Shown here: positions 26,847-35,553 of the stretch, in pieces
Layout of the letters: each line of letters begins with the position of its first letter
Position numbering within the stretch: position 1 is the stretch's first letter
Assembly (NCBI RefSeq): GCF_023498005.1
Contig: NZ_CP097289.1
Location: forward strand, 6,882,001-6,946,000
DNA length: 64,000 nucleotides
Direction of reading: 5' to 3'
Origin: Streptomyces durmitorensis
GTDB taxonomy: Bacteria > Actinomycetota > Actinomycetes > Streptomycetales > Streptomycetaceae
Made by a program: the position numbers and the translations under genes
The notes under the pieces: model-generated
Databases searched by the model: none
Told to the model about the DNA's origin: nothing
What the model saw: the letters and a program-made list of their open reading frames with translations, nothing else

Positions 26847-29800
26847 GTGACCAAGCCGCCCTTTACGCACCTCCACGTCCACACCCAGTACTCGCTGCTG
26901 GACGGTGCCGCGCGGCTCAAGGACATGTTCAATGCCTGTAATGAGATGGGCATGACGCATGTCGCCATGTCCGACCACGGCAACCTGCACGGGGCGTACG
27001 ACTTCTTCCACTCGGCGCAGAAGGCGGGCGTCACGCCGATCATCGGCATCGAGGCGTATGTGGCCCCGGAGTCCCGCCGCGACAAGCGGAAGATCAAGTG
27101 GGGCCAGCCGCATCAGAAGCGTGACGACGTGTCCGGTTCGGGTGGTTACACCCACAAGACGATCTGGGCGGCGAACAGCACCGGCCTGCACAACCTCTTC
27201 CGGCTCTCCTCGGACGCGTATGCCGAGGGCTGGCTCCAGAAGTGGCCGCGCATGGACAAGGAGACGATCTCCCAGTGGTCGGAGGGACTGATCGCCTCCA
27301 CCGGCTGCCCTTCAGGAGAGCTCCAGACCCGCTTGCGCCTGGGCCAGTTCGACGAGGCGGTGAAGGCTGCCGCCGAGTACCAGGACATCTTCGGCAAGGA
27401 CCGGTACTTCCTGGAGCTGATGGACCACGGCATCGACATCGAGCGCCGGGTCCGCGACGACCTGCTCCGGGTCGGCAAGAAGCTCGGCATCCCGCCCCTG
27501 GTGACGAACGACTCGCACTACACGTACGCGCACGAGTCCGTCGCCCACGACGCCCTGCTCTGCATCCAGACCGGCAAGAACCTCTCGGACCCGGACCGCT
27601 TCCGCTTCGACGGCACCGGCTATTACCTCAAGTCGACCGACGAGATGTACGCCATCGACTCCTCGGACGCCTGGCAGGAGGGCTGCCGCAACACGCTCCT
27701 GGTGGCCGAGCAGATCGACACCACGGGGATGTTCGAGAAGCGCGACCTCATGCCGAAGTTCGAGATCCCGGAGGGCTTCACCGAGGTCACCTGGTTCCAG
27801 GAGGAGGTCCGGGTCGGCATGAACCGCCGCTACCCGGGCGGTGTCCCCGAGGACCGGCAGAAGCAGGCCGAGTACGAGATGGACATCATCATCCAGATGG
27901 GGTTCCCGGGGTACTTCCTCGTGGTCGCCGACTTCATCATGTGGGCCAAGAACAACGGCATCGCGGTGGGTCCGGGCCGTGGCTCCGCGGCAGGATCGAT
28001 CGTCGCGTACGCCATGGGCATCACCGACCTCGACCCGATCACGCACGGGCTGATCTTCGAGCGGTTCCTCAACCCCGAGCGTGTCTCCATGCCCGATGTC
28101 GACATCGACTTCGACGAGCGCAGGCGCGTCGAAGTGATCCGGTACGTGACCGAGAAGTACGGCGCCGACAAGGTCGCCATGATCGGCACGTACGGAAAGA
28201 TCAAGGCGAAGAACGCCATCAAGGACTCCGCGCGCGTGCTCGGATATCCGTACGCGATGGGCGACCGCCTCACCAAGGCGATGCCCGCCGACGTCCTGGG
28301 CAAGGGCATCGACCTCTCCGGCATCACCGACCCCAAGCACCCGCGCTACAGCGAGGCGGGCGAGATCCGGGGGATGTACGAGAACGAACCGGACGTGAAG
28401 AAGGTCATCGACACCGCCAAGGGTGTGGAGGGCCTGGTCCGGCAGATGGGCGTGCACGCGGCCGGCGTCATCATGTCCAGCGAGCCGATCGTGGACCACG
28501 CGCCGATCTGGGTGCGGCACACGGACGGCGTGACGATCACGCAGTGGGACTACCCCCAGTGCGAGTCGCTCGGCCTGCTCAAGATGGACTTCCTGGGTCT
28601 GCGCAACCTCACCATCATGGACGACGCCGTCAAGATGGTGCGCAACGACAAGGGCATCGACCTGGAGATGCTCTCGCTCCCGCTCGACGACCCCAAGACC
28701 TTCGAACTGCTCTGCCGCGGTGACACGCTCGGTGTCTTCCAGTTCGACGGCGGCCCGATGCGTTCGCTGCTGCGCCAGATGCAGCCCGACAACTTCGAGG
28801 ACATTTCCGCCGTCTCGGCCCTGTACCGGCCGGGCCCGATGGGCATGAACTCGCACATCAACTACGCGGAGCGCAAGAACGGCCGCCAGGAGATCACGCC
28901 GATCCACCCGGAGCTCGAAGAGCCCCTGAAGGAGACGCTCGGCCTGACCTACGGCCTCATCGTGTACCAGGAGCAGGTGCAGAAGGCCGCGCAGATCATC
29001 GCCGGGTACTCCCTGGGTGAAGCCGACATCCTGCGCCGCGTGATGGGCAAGAAGAAGCCCGACGAGCTGGCGAAGAACTTCGTCCTCTTCCAGGAGGGAG
29101 CGAAGAAGAACGGCTTCTCGGACGCCGCGATCCAGGCCCTGTGGGACGTCCTGGTGCCCTTCGCCGGATACGCGTTCAACAAGGCGCACTCCTCGGCGTA
29201 CGGCCTGGTCACGTACTGGACCGCCTACCTCAAGGCGAACTACCCCGCCGAGTACATGGCGGCGCTGCTCACCTCGGTGAAGGACGACAAGGACAAGTCG
29301 GCCGTCTATCTGAACGAGTGCCGGCGCATGGGCATCAAGGTCCTGCCGCCCAACGTGAACGAGTCCGTGCACAACTTCGCCGCGCAGGGCGACGACGTGA
29401 TCCTCTTCGGCCTGGAGGCGGTCCGCAACGTCGGTACGAACGTGGTGGATTCGATCATCCGGTCGCGCAAGGCGAAGGGGAAGTTCGCCTCCTTCCCCGA
29501 CTACCTCGACAAGGTCGAGGCCGCCGCCTGCAACAAGCGGACCACGGAGTCGCTGATCAAGGCGGGCGCCTTCGACACCATGGGGCACACCCGCAAGGGC
29601 CTGACCGCGCAGTACGAGCCGATGATCGACAACGTCGTGCAGGTCAAGCGCAAGGAAGCGGAAGGGCAGTTCGACCTCTTCGGGGCGATGGGCGACGAGG
29701 GCGCCGGGGACGAGCCGGGCTTCGGGCTCGACGTCGAGTTCTCCACCGACGAGTGGGAGAAGACGTATCTCCTCGCCCAGGAGCGGGAGATGCTCGGTCT

Positions 29801-30389
29801 GTACGTCTCCGACCACCCCCTGTTCGGCCTGGAGCACGTCCTGTCCGACAAGGCCGACGCGGGCATCGGGCAACTCACCGGCGGTGACTACTCGGACGGC
29901 TCGATCGTCACCATCGGCGGCATCATCTCCGGCCTCCAGCGCAAGATGACCAAGCAGGGCAACGCCTGGGCCATCGCCACCGTCGAGGACCTCGCGGGTT
30001 CCATCGAGTGCATGTTCTTCCCGGCGACCTATCAGCTGGTGTCCACCCAACTGGTCGAGGACGCCGTGGTGTTCGTCAAGGGACGCCTCGACAAGCGTGA
30101 GGACGTGCCGCGCCTCGTCGCGATGGAGATGCAGGTCCCCGACCTGTCGAACGCGGGCACCAACGCGCCCGTCCTCATCACCATCCCGACGGTGCGGGTG
30201 ACCCCGCCGATGGTCAGCCGCCTCGGCGAGATCCTCAGCCACCACCGGGGCAACAGCGAGGTCCGGATCAAGCTCCAGGGGGCGCAGAAGACCACGGTGC
30301 TGCGGCTCGACCGCCACCGGGTGCAGCCGGACGCGGCGCTCTTCGGCGATCTGAAGGTGCTGCTCGGCGCGTCCTGTCTGGCCGGGTAG
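26847..30389 (+). CDS. dnaE: DNA polymerase III alpha subunit (DnaE1)
   Basis: This is the replicative polymerase, 1180 aa. The N-terminal PHP domain holds His10, His12, Asp19, His44, Glu69, His103, Cys154, Asp222 and His224, an apparently complete metal site. The C-family polymerase core has GPGRGSAAGS and the catalytic aspartates in PDVDIDFDE (Asp417, Asp419). The helix-hairpin-helix and OB-fold domains follow (GSIVTIGGIISGLQRKMTK). The start is GTG 26847 after GGAGG (26832-26836). A TAGACT hexamer at 26778-26783 is a possible -10. Confidence 0.97.
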   Translation: MTKPPFTHLHVHTQYSLLDGAARLKDMFNACNEMGMTHVAMSDHGNLHGAYDFFHSAQKAGVTPIIGIEAYVAPESRRDKRKIKWGQPHQKRDDVSGSGGYTHKTIWAANSTGLHNLFRLSSDAYAEGWLQKWPRMDKETISQWSEGLIASTGCPSGELQTRLRLGQFDEAVKAAAEYQDIFGKDRYFLELMDHGIDIERRVRDDLLRVGKKLGIPPLVTNDSHYTYAHESVAHDALLCIQTGKNLSDPDRFRFDGTGYYLKSTDEMYAIDSSDAWQEGCRNTLLVAEQIDTTGMFEKRDLMPKFEIPEGFTEVTWFQEEVRVGMNRRYPGGVPEDRQKQAEYEMDIIIQMGFPGYFLVVADFIMWAKNNGIAVGPGRGSAAGSIVAYAMGITDLDPITHGLIFERFLNPERVSMPDVDIDFDERRRVEVIRYVTEKYGADKVAMIGTYGKIKAKNAIKDSARVLGYPYAMGDRLTKAMPADVLGKGIDLSGITDPKHPRYSEAGEIRGMYENEPDVKKVIDTAKGVEGLVRQMGVHAAGVIMSSEPIVDHAPIWVRHTDGVTITQWDYPQCESLGLLKMDFLGLRNLTIMDDAVKMVRNDKGIDLEMLSLPLDDPKTFELLCRGDTLGVFQFDGGPMRSLLRQMQPDNFEDISAVSALYRPGPMGMNSHINYAERKNGRQEITPIHPELEEPLKETLGLTYGLIVYQEQVQKAAQIIAGYSLGEADILRRVMGKKKPDELAKNFVLFQEGAKKNGFSDAAIQALWDVLVPFAGYAFNKAHSSAYGLVTYWTAYLKANYPAEYMAALLTSVKDDKDKSAVYLNECRRMGIKVLPPNVNESVHNFAAQGDDVILFGLEAVRNVGTNVVDSIIRSRKAKGKFASFPDYLDKVEAAACNKRTTESLIKAGAFDTMGHTRKGLTAQYEPMIDNVVQVKRKEAEGQFDLFGAMGDEGAGDEPGFGLDVEFSTDEWEKTYLLAQEREMLGLYVSDHPLFGLEHVLSDKADAGIGQLTGGDYSDGSIVTIGGIISGLQRKMTKQGNAWAIATVEDLAGSIECMFFPATYQLVSTQLVEDAVVFVKGRLDKREDVPRLVAMEMQVPDLSNAGTNAPVLITIPTVRVTPPMVSRLGEILSHHRGNSEVRIKLQGAQKTTVLRLDRHRVQPDAALFGDLKVLLGASCLAG

Positions 30390-30409
30390 CGCAGGGAAGA
30401 AGCGAAAAG

Positions 30410-30443
30410 AAGGGGCGCACCCGGAAGTCCGGGTGCGCCCCTT
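30410..30443. terminator. Bidirectional terminator, dnaE / small charged protein gene
   Basis: A 16-bp perfect stem with a very short loop lies between the convergent genes, with A-rich sequence on the plus-strand 5' side. It serves dnaE on plus and the 61-aa gene on minus. Confidence 0.85.
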
Positions 30444-30467
30444 CGCGCATATACGCCTGCGTGTACG

Positions 30468-30653
30468 TCAGTTGTGGCCGAAGCGACGCTGGTGCTTGCG
30501 GGCGACCTCGGCCGGGCTGCCCTGCGACTGCACGGCGTCCTTCATCCTCGACTCGGCCTGCTCCGCGGACGACTTGGCCTGCTCCTGCGCCTGCTCCGCG
30601 GCCGAAGCGCGGTTCTGTTCGCCGCCCTGCTTACGGTTCTTGTTCTTGGCCAT
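30468..30653 (-). CDS. Small highly charged hydrophilic protein
   Basis: This is a 61-aa protein rich in Lys, Arg, Gln, Ala and Glu (MAKNKNRKQGGEQNRASAA), predicted helical with a possible coiled coil (AEQAQEQAKSSAEQAES), ending HQRRFGHN. It has a strong Shine-Dalgarno (AGGAGGAAG, 8 nt before ATG 30653) and its own terminator, so it is a real gene. No domain is recognised. Confidence 0.8.
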   Translation of the reverse strand: MAKNKNRKQGGEQNRASAAEQAQEQAKSSAEQAESRMKDAVQSQGSPAEVARKHQRRFGHN

Positions 30654-30889
30654 GGTGATCTTCCTCCTGAAGGGGATCTGGGGGCCAGGACGCGACCAGA
30701 TTCACATATGGCGACAAGCTGCGCATTTCAGAGAATTACCGTGCGTAATAAGCCCTGTCGGAGAGTGAAGTCGGGATACGCCACGCCGAAGATCGAGTTC
30801 CGGCCGTTAACCTCCCGCTGGTCGGGCAGACTCGAAGGAAACCCGAACCATTGCTTCCAGGGAATCTCCAGGGAAAGAGGGTGGATCGC

Positions 30890-32158
30890 GTGGACCGCTG
30901 CATCGTCCTGGTGGACGCCGGGTATCTGCTGGGTGCCGCCGCGAGTCTCCTCGCGGGCGAGCCCTCCCGGTCCCGGATCACCGTCGATCACACCGCCCTG
31001 GTCCAGGGCATCCGTGAGCGCGCCGAATCCGACACCGAGCGCCCCCTGCTCCGGATCTACTGGTTCGACGGCGCCCCCGACCGCGTACCGCAGCCCGAGC
31101 ACCGAAGGCTGCGGGTCATGCCGCGCGTGACGGTCCGGCTCGGCGCCCTGACCCGCAGCGACGGGCGGTGGGCCCAGAAGGGCGTCGACGCCGCCATGCA
31201 CGCCGAGCTGACGGAGCTGGCCCGCAACCGCGCCTGCTCGGACATCGTGCTCGTCACCGGAGACGGGGACCTGCTGCCCGGCATGATGGCCGCCAAGGAG
31301 CACGGCGTCGCCGTCCACCTGTGGGCCGTGCAGGCCGCCGACGGGGACTACAACCAGTCCGAGGACCTCGTCGCCGAGGCCGACGAGCGCCGCGTCCTCG
31401 ACCGTGCCTGGATCACCAAGGCCGTACGCCCCAAGGAGCTCACCGGCGTCTGCGCGCCCCCTCCCGCCCCGCGCCCCGAGATCGCCGCGATCCTCTCCGC
31501 GCCCCTGCCGGAGTCCGCGCTCGCGGCCAGCGCCCAGCGGGCCGCCGACGAGGCCGCCGGGGTGCACCCCGGTCCGCACGGCCAGCACGGCCAGCACGCC
31601 GAAGCCGGGGCCAACGGCGACAGCGGCGCCACCCACCACCCGCCGGGCAAGGGCGTGCCGACCCCCAAGGACCTGGCCGCCCTGCGCGGCCCCGGCACAC
31701 AGCCCGCCGCCCCGCACCCCACGAACGCGACGCTGCGCTGGTCCTCCGACAAGGGCTGGGTCGAGCGCCCCGGCGGCGCCGCCGAGAGCCCGGAGGCCGC
31801 CGCCCTGCCGACGCTCGCCCAGCTGACGACGGCCGAGCAGCGCTGGGCCGACCGCGAGGAGGACATCACCACCGTCGGCGGTGATCCTTTCGAGGTCGGG
31901 CAGGTGTTCGCGCGCCGCTGGATGGCCCGCCTGCCGGAACAGCACAACCTGCAGAAGCTCTCGACGATGTACCCGCGCATCCCGCACCGCGTCGACGGCG
32001 AGCTCCTGCGGTACGCGGCCCGCTTCGGTCTGCTCGCCCACAAGGACGACCAGATCGACGAGCACGACCGGTACGCGATCCGGGCGGGCTTCTGGCGCGA
32101 GATCGACGTCCACACGGCGGTCGAGCACGCACCGGTGGGCGACCGCTCCGGCGAGTGA
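30890..32158 (+). CDS. NYN-domain (PIN-like) protein
   Basis: The 422-aa protein begins with a NYN/PIN-like nuclease domain: CIVLVDAGYLLGAA near the N-terminus, then SDIVLVTGDGDLLPGM and a later acidic patch, the conserved Asp residues that bind metal in this RNase superfamily. A His/Gly/Pro-rich linker (about 210-290) leads to a conserved C-terminal helical domain. GTG 30890 gives better spacing from GGAAAGAGG than the in-frame GTG 30881. It probably acts on RNA, but the target is unknown. Confidence 0.82.
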   Translation: MDRCIVLVDAGYLLGAAASLLAGEPSRSRITVDHTALVQGIRERAESDTERPLLRIYWFDGAPDRVPQPEHRRLRVMPRVTVRLGALTRSDGRWAQKGVDAAMHAELTELARNRACSDIVLVTGDGDLLPGMMAAKEHGVAVHLWAVQAADGDYNQSEDLVAEADERRVLDRAWITKAVRPKELTGVCAPPPAPRPEIAAILSAPLPESALAASAQRAADEAAGVHPGPHGQHGQHAEAGANGDSGATHHPPGKGVPTPKDLAALRGPGTQPAAPHPTNATLRWSSDKGWVERPGGAAESPEAAALPTLAQLTTAEQRWADREEDITTVGGDPFEVGQVFARRWMARLPEQHNLQKLSTMYPRIPHRVDGELLRYAARFGLLAHKDDQIDEHDRYAIRAGFWREIDVHTAVEHAPVGDRSGE

Positions 32159-32256
32159 CCGAACAGGTACGCGAACGAACGAGGGGACACGTCCCGCAGA
32201 TGACTGATACGGGGCGTACGGGGCGCCCCGGGCGTCGCAGCGGGCACGGGACCCCG

Positions 32257-32262
32257 TACCCT
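32257..32262 (+). promoter_or_regulatory. Putative -10 of the ABC transporter operon
   Basis: TACCCT ends 8 nt before the GTG at 32271 and no Shine-Dalgarno is visible, consistent with a very short or absent leader. Confidence 0.35.
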
Positions 32263-32270
32263 CGTCCTTC

Positions 32271-33305
32271 GTGAGTACGCGCTCGGCACAGGCAGTCCGA
32301 CAGGGGCTCCGACAGGGTCACGGCAGTGGTGCCGTCTGCGCGGTGCGCGACCTCGTCAAGACGTATCCCGCCGCCCGTGGGAGGCGCGGCACGCCCGCGA
32401 CGCCCGAGGTGCGCGCCACCGACGGCATCAGCCTGGAGGTCAGGCGCGGCGAGATCTTCGGCCTTCTCGGACCCAACGGCGCCGGCAAGTCCACCCTCGT
32501 ACGCCAGCTGACCGGCCTGATGCGGCCCGACAGCGGGAGCGTCGAGATCCTCGGGCACGACATCCTGCGCCACCCCGAGCGGGCCGCGCGGATCCTCGCG
32601 TACCTGGGGCAGGAGTCCACCGCCCTCGACGAGCTGACCGTCTCGCTCGCCGTCGAGACGACCGCGCGGCTGCGCGGCCTCGATGTGCGCGCCGCGCGGG
32701 CCGAGCGGGACGCCGTACTCGAAGAACTCGCGCTCACCCCGCTCGCGTCGCGCCCCCTGAAGAAGCTCTCCGGCGGGCAGCGCAGGCTCGCCTGCTTCGC
32801 CACCGCGCTGGTGGGGGAGCGGCCGCTCCTCGTCCTCGACGAGCCGACGACCGGCATGGACCCCATCGCGCGGCGCGCGGTGTGGGGCGCGGTCGACCGG
32901 CGCAGGGCCGAGCGCGGCACGACGGTCCTGCTCGTCACCCACAACGTCATCGAGGCCGAGACGGTCCTCGACCGCGTCGCCGTCCTCGACCACGGCAAGG
33001 TCATCGCCTGCGACAGCCCGCTGGGGCTGAAGGAGCAGGTCGCGGGAGAGGTACGGGTGGAGCTCGTCTGGCGGGAGCGGGCGCCGCTGGACGTCCCCGA
33101 GGTCGCGGCGCTGCGCTCCTCCGCGGTGGAGTCCGGGCGGCGGTGGTCCCTGCGGCTCGCCCCCGACGAGGCGCGGGCCGCGGTCGCGGCGGTCACCGGC
33201 GGGGCCGCCTTCGCCGCCCTGGACGATTTCACCTTGGCCACACCGAGCCTGGAGGATGTGTATCTCGCCCTGGGCGGGAACGGGGAAGGGCTGGTGAAGG
33301 GGTGA
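32271..33305 (+). CDS. ABC transporter ATP-binding protein
   Basis: This 344-aa ATPase has Walker A GPNGAGKS, Q-loop (LGQEST), signature LSGGQRRLA, Walker B LLVLDEPTTGMD and the switch His in VTHN. It belongs to the drug or ABC-2 exporter type, with a C-terminal extension after about 250. It starts at GTG 32271. The permease gene begins 40 nt after the stop, so the two form one exporter. The substrate is unknown. Confidence 0.93.
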   Translation: MSTRSAQAVRQGLRQGHGSGAVCAVRDLVKTYPAARGRRGTPATPEVRATDGISLEVRRGEIFGLLGPNGAGKSTLVRQLTGLMRPDSGSVEILGHDILRHPERAARILAYLGQESTALDELTVSLAVETTARLRGLDVRAARAERDAVLEELALTPLASRPLKKLSGGQRRLACFATALVGERPLLVLDEPTTGMDPIARRAVWGAVDRRRAERGTTVLLVTHNVIEAETVLDRVAVLDHGKVIACDSPLGLKEQVAGEVRVELVWRERAPLDVPEVAALRSSAVESGRRWSLRLAPDEARAAVAAVTGGAAFAALDDFTLATPSLEDVYLALGGNGEGLVKG

Positions 33306-33345
33306 CCTTCGCCGGGCGGATGAACTGCAACAGGAGGGCCGTTCG

Positions 33346-34164
33346 GTGAGTGCCGTTCCCCTGGAAGCGGCCGTACGGGCCGACGAGCGCGAGCGGCAGA
33401 GCGACGTCGCCGCGCCCCTGGGGCCCCGTGCGCGGCTGTTTCCCGCGCTCGCGGCCGTCTACCGGGCGCAGCTGTCCCGGGCGCGGGTCGCGCGGATCCC
33501 GCTGCTCTTCGTGGCGACCTTCCAGTCCGTCGGGATCATGATCCTGATGCGGGGCGTCGTCGACGGGGGCGGCGAGGCGCGTGCCGTCGTCGCCGGGTCC
33601 TCCGTGCTCGTCGTCGCGTTCGTCGCGCTCAACCTGCTCGCGCAGTACTTCGGGCAGCTGCGGGCCGACGGCGGCCTCGACCACTATGCGACGCTGCCCG
33701 TGCCGCCCGCGTCGGTGGTCCTGGGGGCGGCTGCCGCCTACGCCTCGTTCACCGTGCCGGGCACGCTCGTCACCGCGGTCGTCGGATGCGGCCTCTTCGG
33801 GCTTCCGCTGACGAACCTGTGGATCCTCGCCGCGGTGATCCCGCTGGCCGGCGCCGCGCTCGCCGGTCTCGGCGCCGCCCTGGGGCTGCTCGCGCCCCGG
33901 CCCGAACTGGCCACGCTGCTCGGCCAGTTGGGCATGTCGGCGGCGCTGCTCCTGGGCGTTCTCCCGGCCGAGCGGATGCCCGGCTTCCTGCAGTACGCCC
34001 GTGACCTGCTGCCCTCGACGTACGGAGTCGAGGCGTTCGCCCATACCTTCGGGCCGCATCCGGACTGGGCGGCCGTCGCCCTCGATCTCGCGGTCTGCGC
34101 GGGGGTCGGCGTCGCCTCGCTGGCGATCGCCACCTGGGCCTACCGCCGTGCGGCTGTGCGGTGA
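33346..34164 (+). CDS. ABC-2 type transporter permease
   Basis: This 272-aa membrane protein has about six hydrophobic helices after a short polar N-terminus. GTG 33346 follows AGGAGGG. It contains the usual ABC-2 loop with an FGQLRADGGLDHYATLPV segment before the helical bundle. Partner of the ATPase upstream. Confidence 0.9.
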   Translation: MSAVPLEAAVRADERERQSDVAAPLGPRARLFPALAAVYRAQLSRARVARIPLLFVATFQSVGIMILMRGVVDGGGEARAVVAGSSVLVVAFVALNLLAQYFGQLRADGGLDHYATLPVPPASVVLGAAAAYASFTVPGTLVTAVVGCGLFGLPLTNLWILAAVIPLAGAALAGLGAALGLLAPRPELATLLGQLGMSAALLLGVLPAERMPGFLQYARDLLPSTYGVEAFAHTFGPHPDWAAVALDLAVCAGVGVASLAIATWAYRRAAVR

Positions 34165-34198
34165 CGCGGTCCTCAGGAAGGACTGGCACCATGTGTGG

Positions 34199-34873
34199 GT
34201 GACTGCACCGCTGACGCCCTCCCAGCCGCCCCATGACCGGCCCCCGCACGACCCCTGGCAGCAAGCCGCTCAGCCGTCCGGAGCCGTTCCCACGTCGGCT
34301 CATGAGGAGGACGGTCCTGGCATGAAGACCGAAGTGCGGCAGGCCGCAGTGATCATGGTCGCGGTTGCTGTCTGTGGCGTACTGCTCGGCCTCCTGTGGC
34401 TGTGGCTCGCGCCACGGGTCCCGCTGGTGGCCGACAGCGACGCGGTGTACCTCAAGGACACCGAGGGCGAGCAGGCGATCGGGGTCGACGGAACGTTCAC
34501 TCTGCTCGGGCTCGCGTTCGGCGCCGTGACCGGGGCCGTGGTGTTCCTGCTGCGCAAGCGGGGCGGGATCCCGCTGGTCGTCGGGCTCACGGCCGGAGGG
34601 CTGCTCGCCGCGGTGATCGGCTGGCGGCTCGGGATCTTCCTGGGCCCCGAGACCGACGTCGTCGCCCACGCGAAGTCCGTGGGCAAGGGCGTCGCGTTCG
34701 ACGCGCCCCTGGAGCTCAAGGCCAAGGGCGCGCTCCTTGCCTGGCCCGTGGCGGCGCTCCTTGTCCACCTCGGTCTCACCGGGCTCTTCGGACCGCGGGA
34801 CCCCGAGCCGTACCCCCTGCCCTACGGGGACCCCGACCGGGCCGAGGGCAGCCCGGGTCCGTCCGGGGCGTGA
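34199..34873 (+). CDS. DUF2567 family membrane protein
   Basis: The 224-aa product has a Pro/His-rich N-terminal tail (about 40 residues), then four hydrophobic helices (AAVIMVAVAVCGVLLGLLWL first) and the conserved RVPLVADSDAVYLKDTEGEQ loop typical of DUF2567. Start chosen at GTG 34199; an in-frame GTG at 34193 is nearer to AGGAAGGA (34176-34183). Function unknown. It runs in the same direction as the ABC exporter. Confidence 0.8.
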   Translation: MTAPLTPSQPPHDRPPHDPWQQAAQPSGAVPTSAHEEDGPGMKTEVRQAAVIMVAVAVCGVLLGLLWLWLAPRVPLVADSDAVYLKDTEGEQAIGVDGTFTLLGLAFGAVTGAVVFLLRKRGGIPLVVGLTAGGLLAAVIGWRLGIFLGPETDVVAHAKSVGKGVAFDAPLELKAKGALLAWPVAALLVHLGLTGLFGPRDPEPYPLPYGDPDRAEGSPGPSGA

Positions 34874-34914
34874 GGACGCCCCGGAGGCCGCCTCGCGCCC
34901 GGCGGGCGCGGACG

Positions 34915-34989
34915 TCAGGCGGGGCGCCTCCCGTGGTTCGCCTTGCCCTTGCGCACCCGCCACTTCCTCTTGCGCGTCTTCTTCGACAT
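34915..34989 (-). CDS. bL37-like ribosomal microprotein, 24 aa
   Basis: This 24-residue very basic peptide reads MSKKTRKRKWRV, then ends KANHGRRPA. The KANHG(K/R)RP ending matches the actinobacterial large-subunit protein bL37 seen in mycobacterial ribosomes, from memory of its sequence. It starts at ATG 34989. No Shine-Dalgarno is visible. A TAGTAC hexamer lies 7 nt upstream and TCGACG 17 nt further, fitting a leaderless message. It lies between a DUF2567 gene and ybaK. Confidence 0.75.
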   Translation of the reverse strand: MSKKTRKRKWRVRKGKANHGRRPA

Positions 34990-34996
34990 GAGGGTG

Positions 34997-35025
34997 GTAC
35001 TAGTCGAGCCGAGGCCCTTCGTCGA
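34997..35025 (-). promoter_or_regulatory. Putative promoter of the bL37-like gene
   Basis: TCGACG (35020-35025) and TAGTAC (34997-35002) are separated by 17 nt. The implied start of transcription coincides with the ATG. The -35 match to TTGACA is partial (4 of 6). Confidence 0.4.
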
Positions 35026-35029
35026 GGGC

Positions 35030-35536
35030 CTATTCACGCCCGATCGGGGCCAGTACCGCGCCCGTGAGCCGCGCCAGGTCGCCGGGGGCCAGTTCCACCT
35101 CAAGGCCCCTGCGGCCCGCCGACACACAGATCGTCGCGTGCGACGGGGCCGAGTCGTCCAGGACCGTGCGGAGCTTCTTGCGCTGGCCCAGGGGCGAGAT
35201 GCCGCCCCGTACGTAACCCGTGGTGCGTTCGGCCGCCGCCGGGTCGGCCATCACCGCGCGCTTGCCGGAGACCGCCGTGGCCAGGGCCTTGAGGTTCAGG
35301 GTGCCCGCCACGGGGACCACGGCCACCGTCAGCTCGCCGTCGACCTCCGCTACCAGGGTCTTGAAGACCCGGTCGGGAGAGACGCCCATGGCCTGGGCCG
35401 CCTCCTCGCCGTACGAGGGGTGCGCGGGGTCGTGTTCGTAGGCGTGGACCGTGTACGCGGCGCCCGCCGCGGTGAGGGCCACCGTCGCCGGGGTGCCGCC
35501 CGCGCCCGACTGCTGTTTCTTCTGCTTCTTCGCCAA
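35030..35536 (-). CDS. ybaK: Cys-tRNA(Pro)/Cys-tRNA(Cys) deacylase, YbaK/EbsC family
   Basis: YbaK hydrolyses mischarged Cys-tRNA-Pro. The 168-aa single-domain protein shows the INS/YbaK fold: HDPAHPSYGEEAAQAMG near 35, VFKTLVAEVDGELTVAVVPV with the conserved substrate-binding Lys, and GYVRGGISPLGQRKK near 108. It starts with TTG at 35536; AAGG about 11 nt upstream gives a loosely spaced Shine-Dalgarno. Confidence 0.92.
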   Translation of the reverse strand: MAKKQKKQQSGAGGTPATVALTAAGAAYTVHAYEHDPAHPSYGEEAAQAMGVSPDRVFKTLVAEVDGELTVAVVPVAGTLNLKALATAVSGKRAVMADPAAAERTTGYVRGGISPLGQRKKLRTVLDDSAPSHATICVSAGRRGLEVELAPGDLARLTGAVLAPIGRE

Positions 35537-35553
35537 AGCGCTCGCGCCTTACG

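Noticed and set aside
27312..30317. A 1001-codon open frame antisense to dnaE
   Set aside because: High GC at third codon positions keeps antisense frames open. The translation lacks recognisable motifs, and the plus-strand DnaE is unmistakable.
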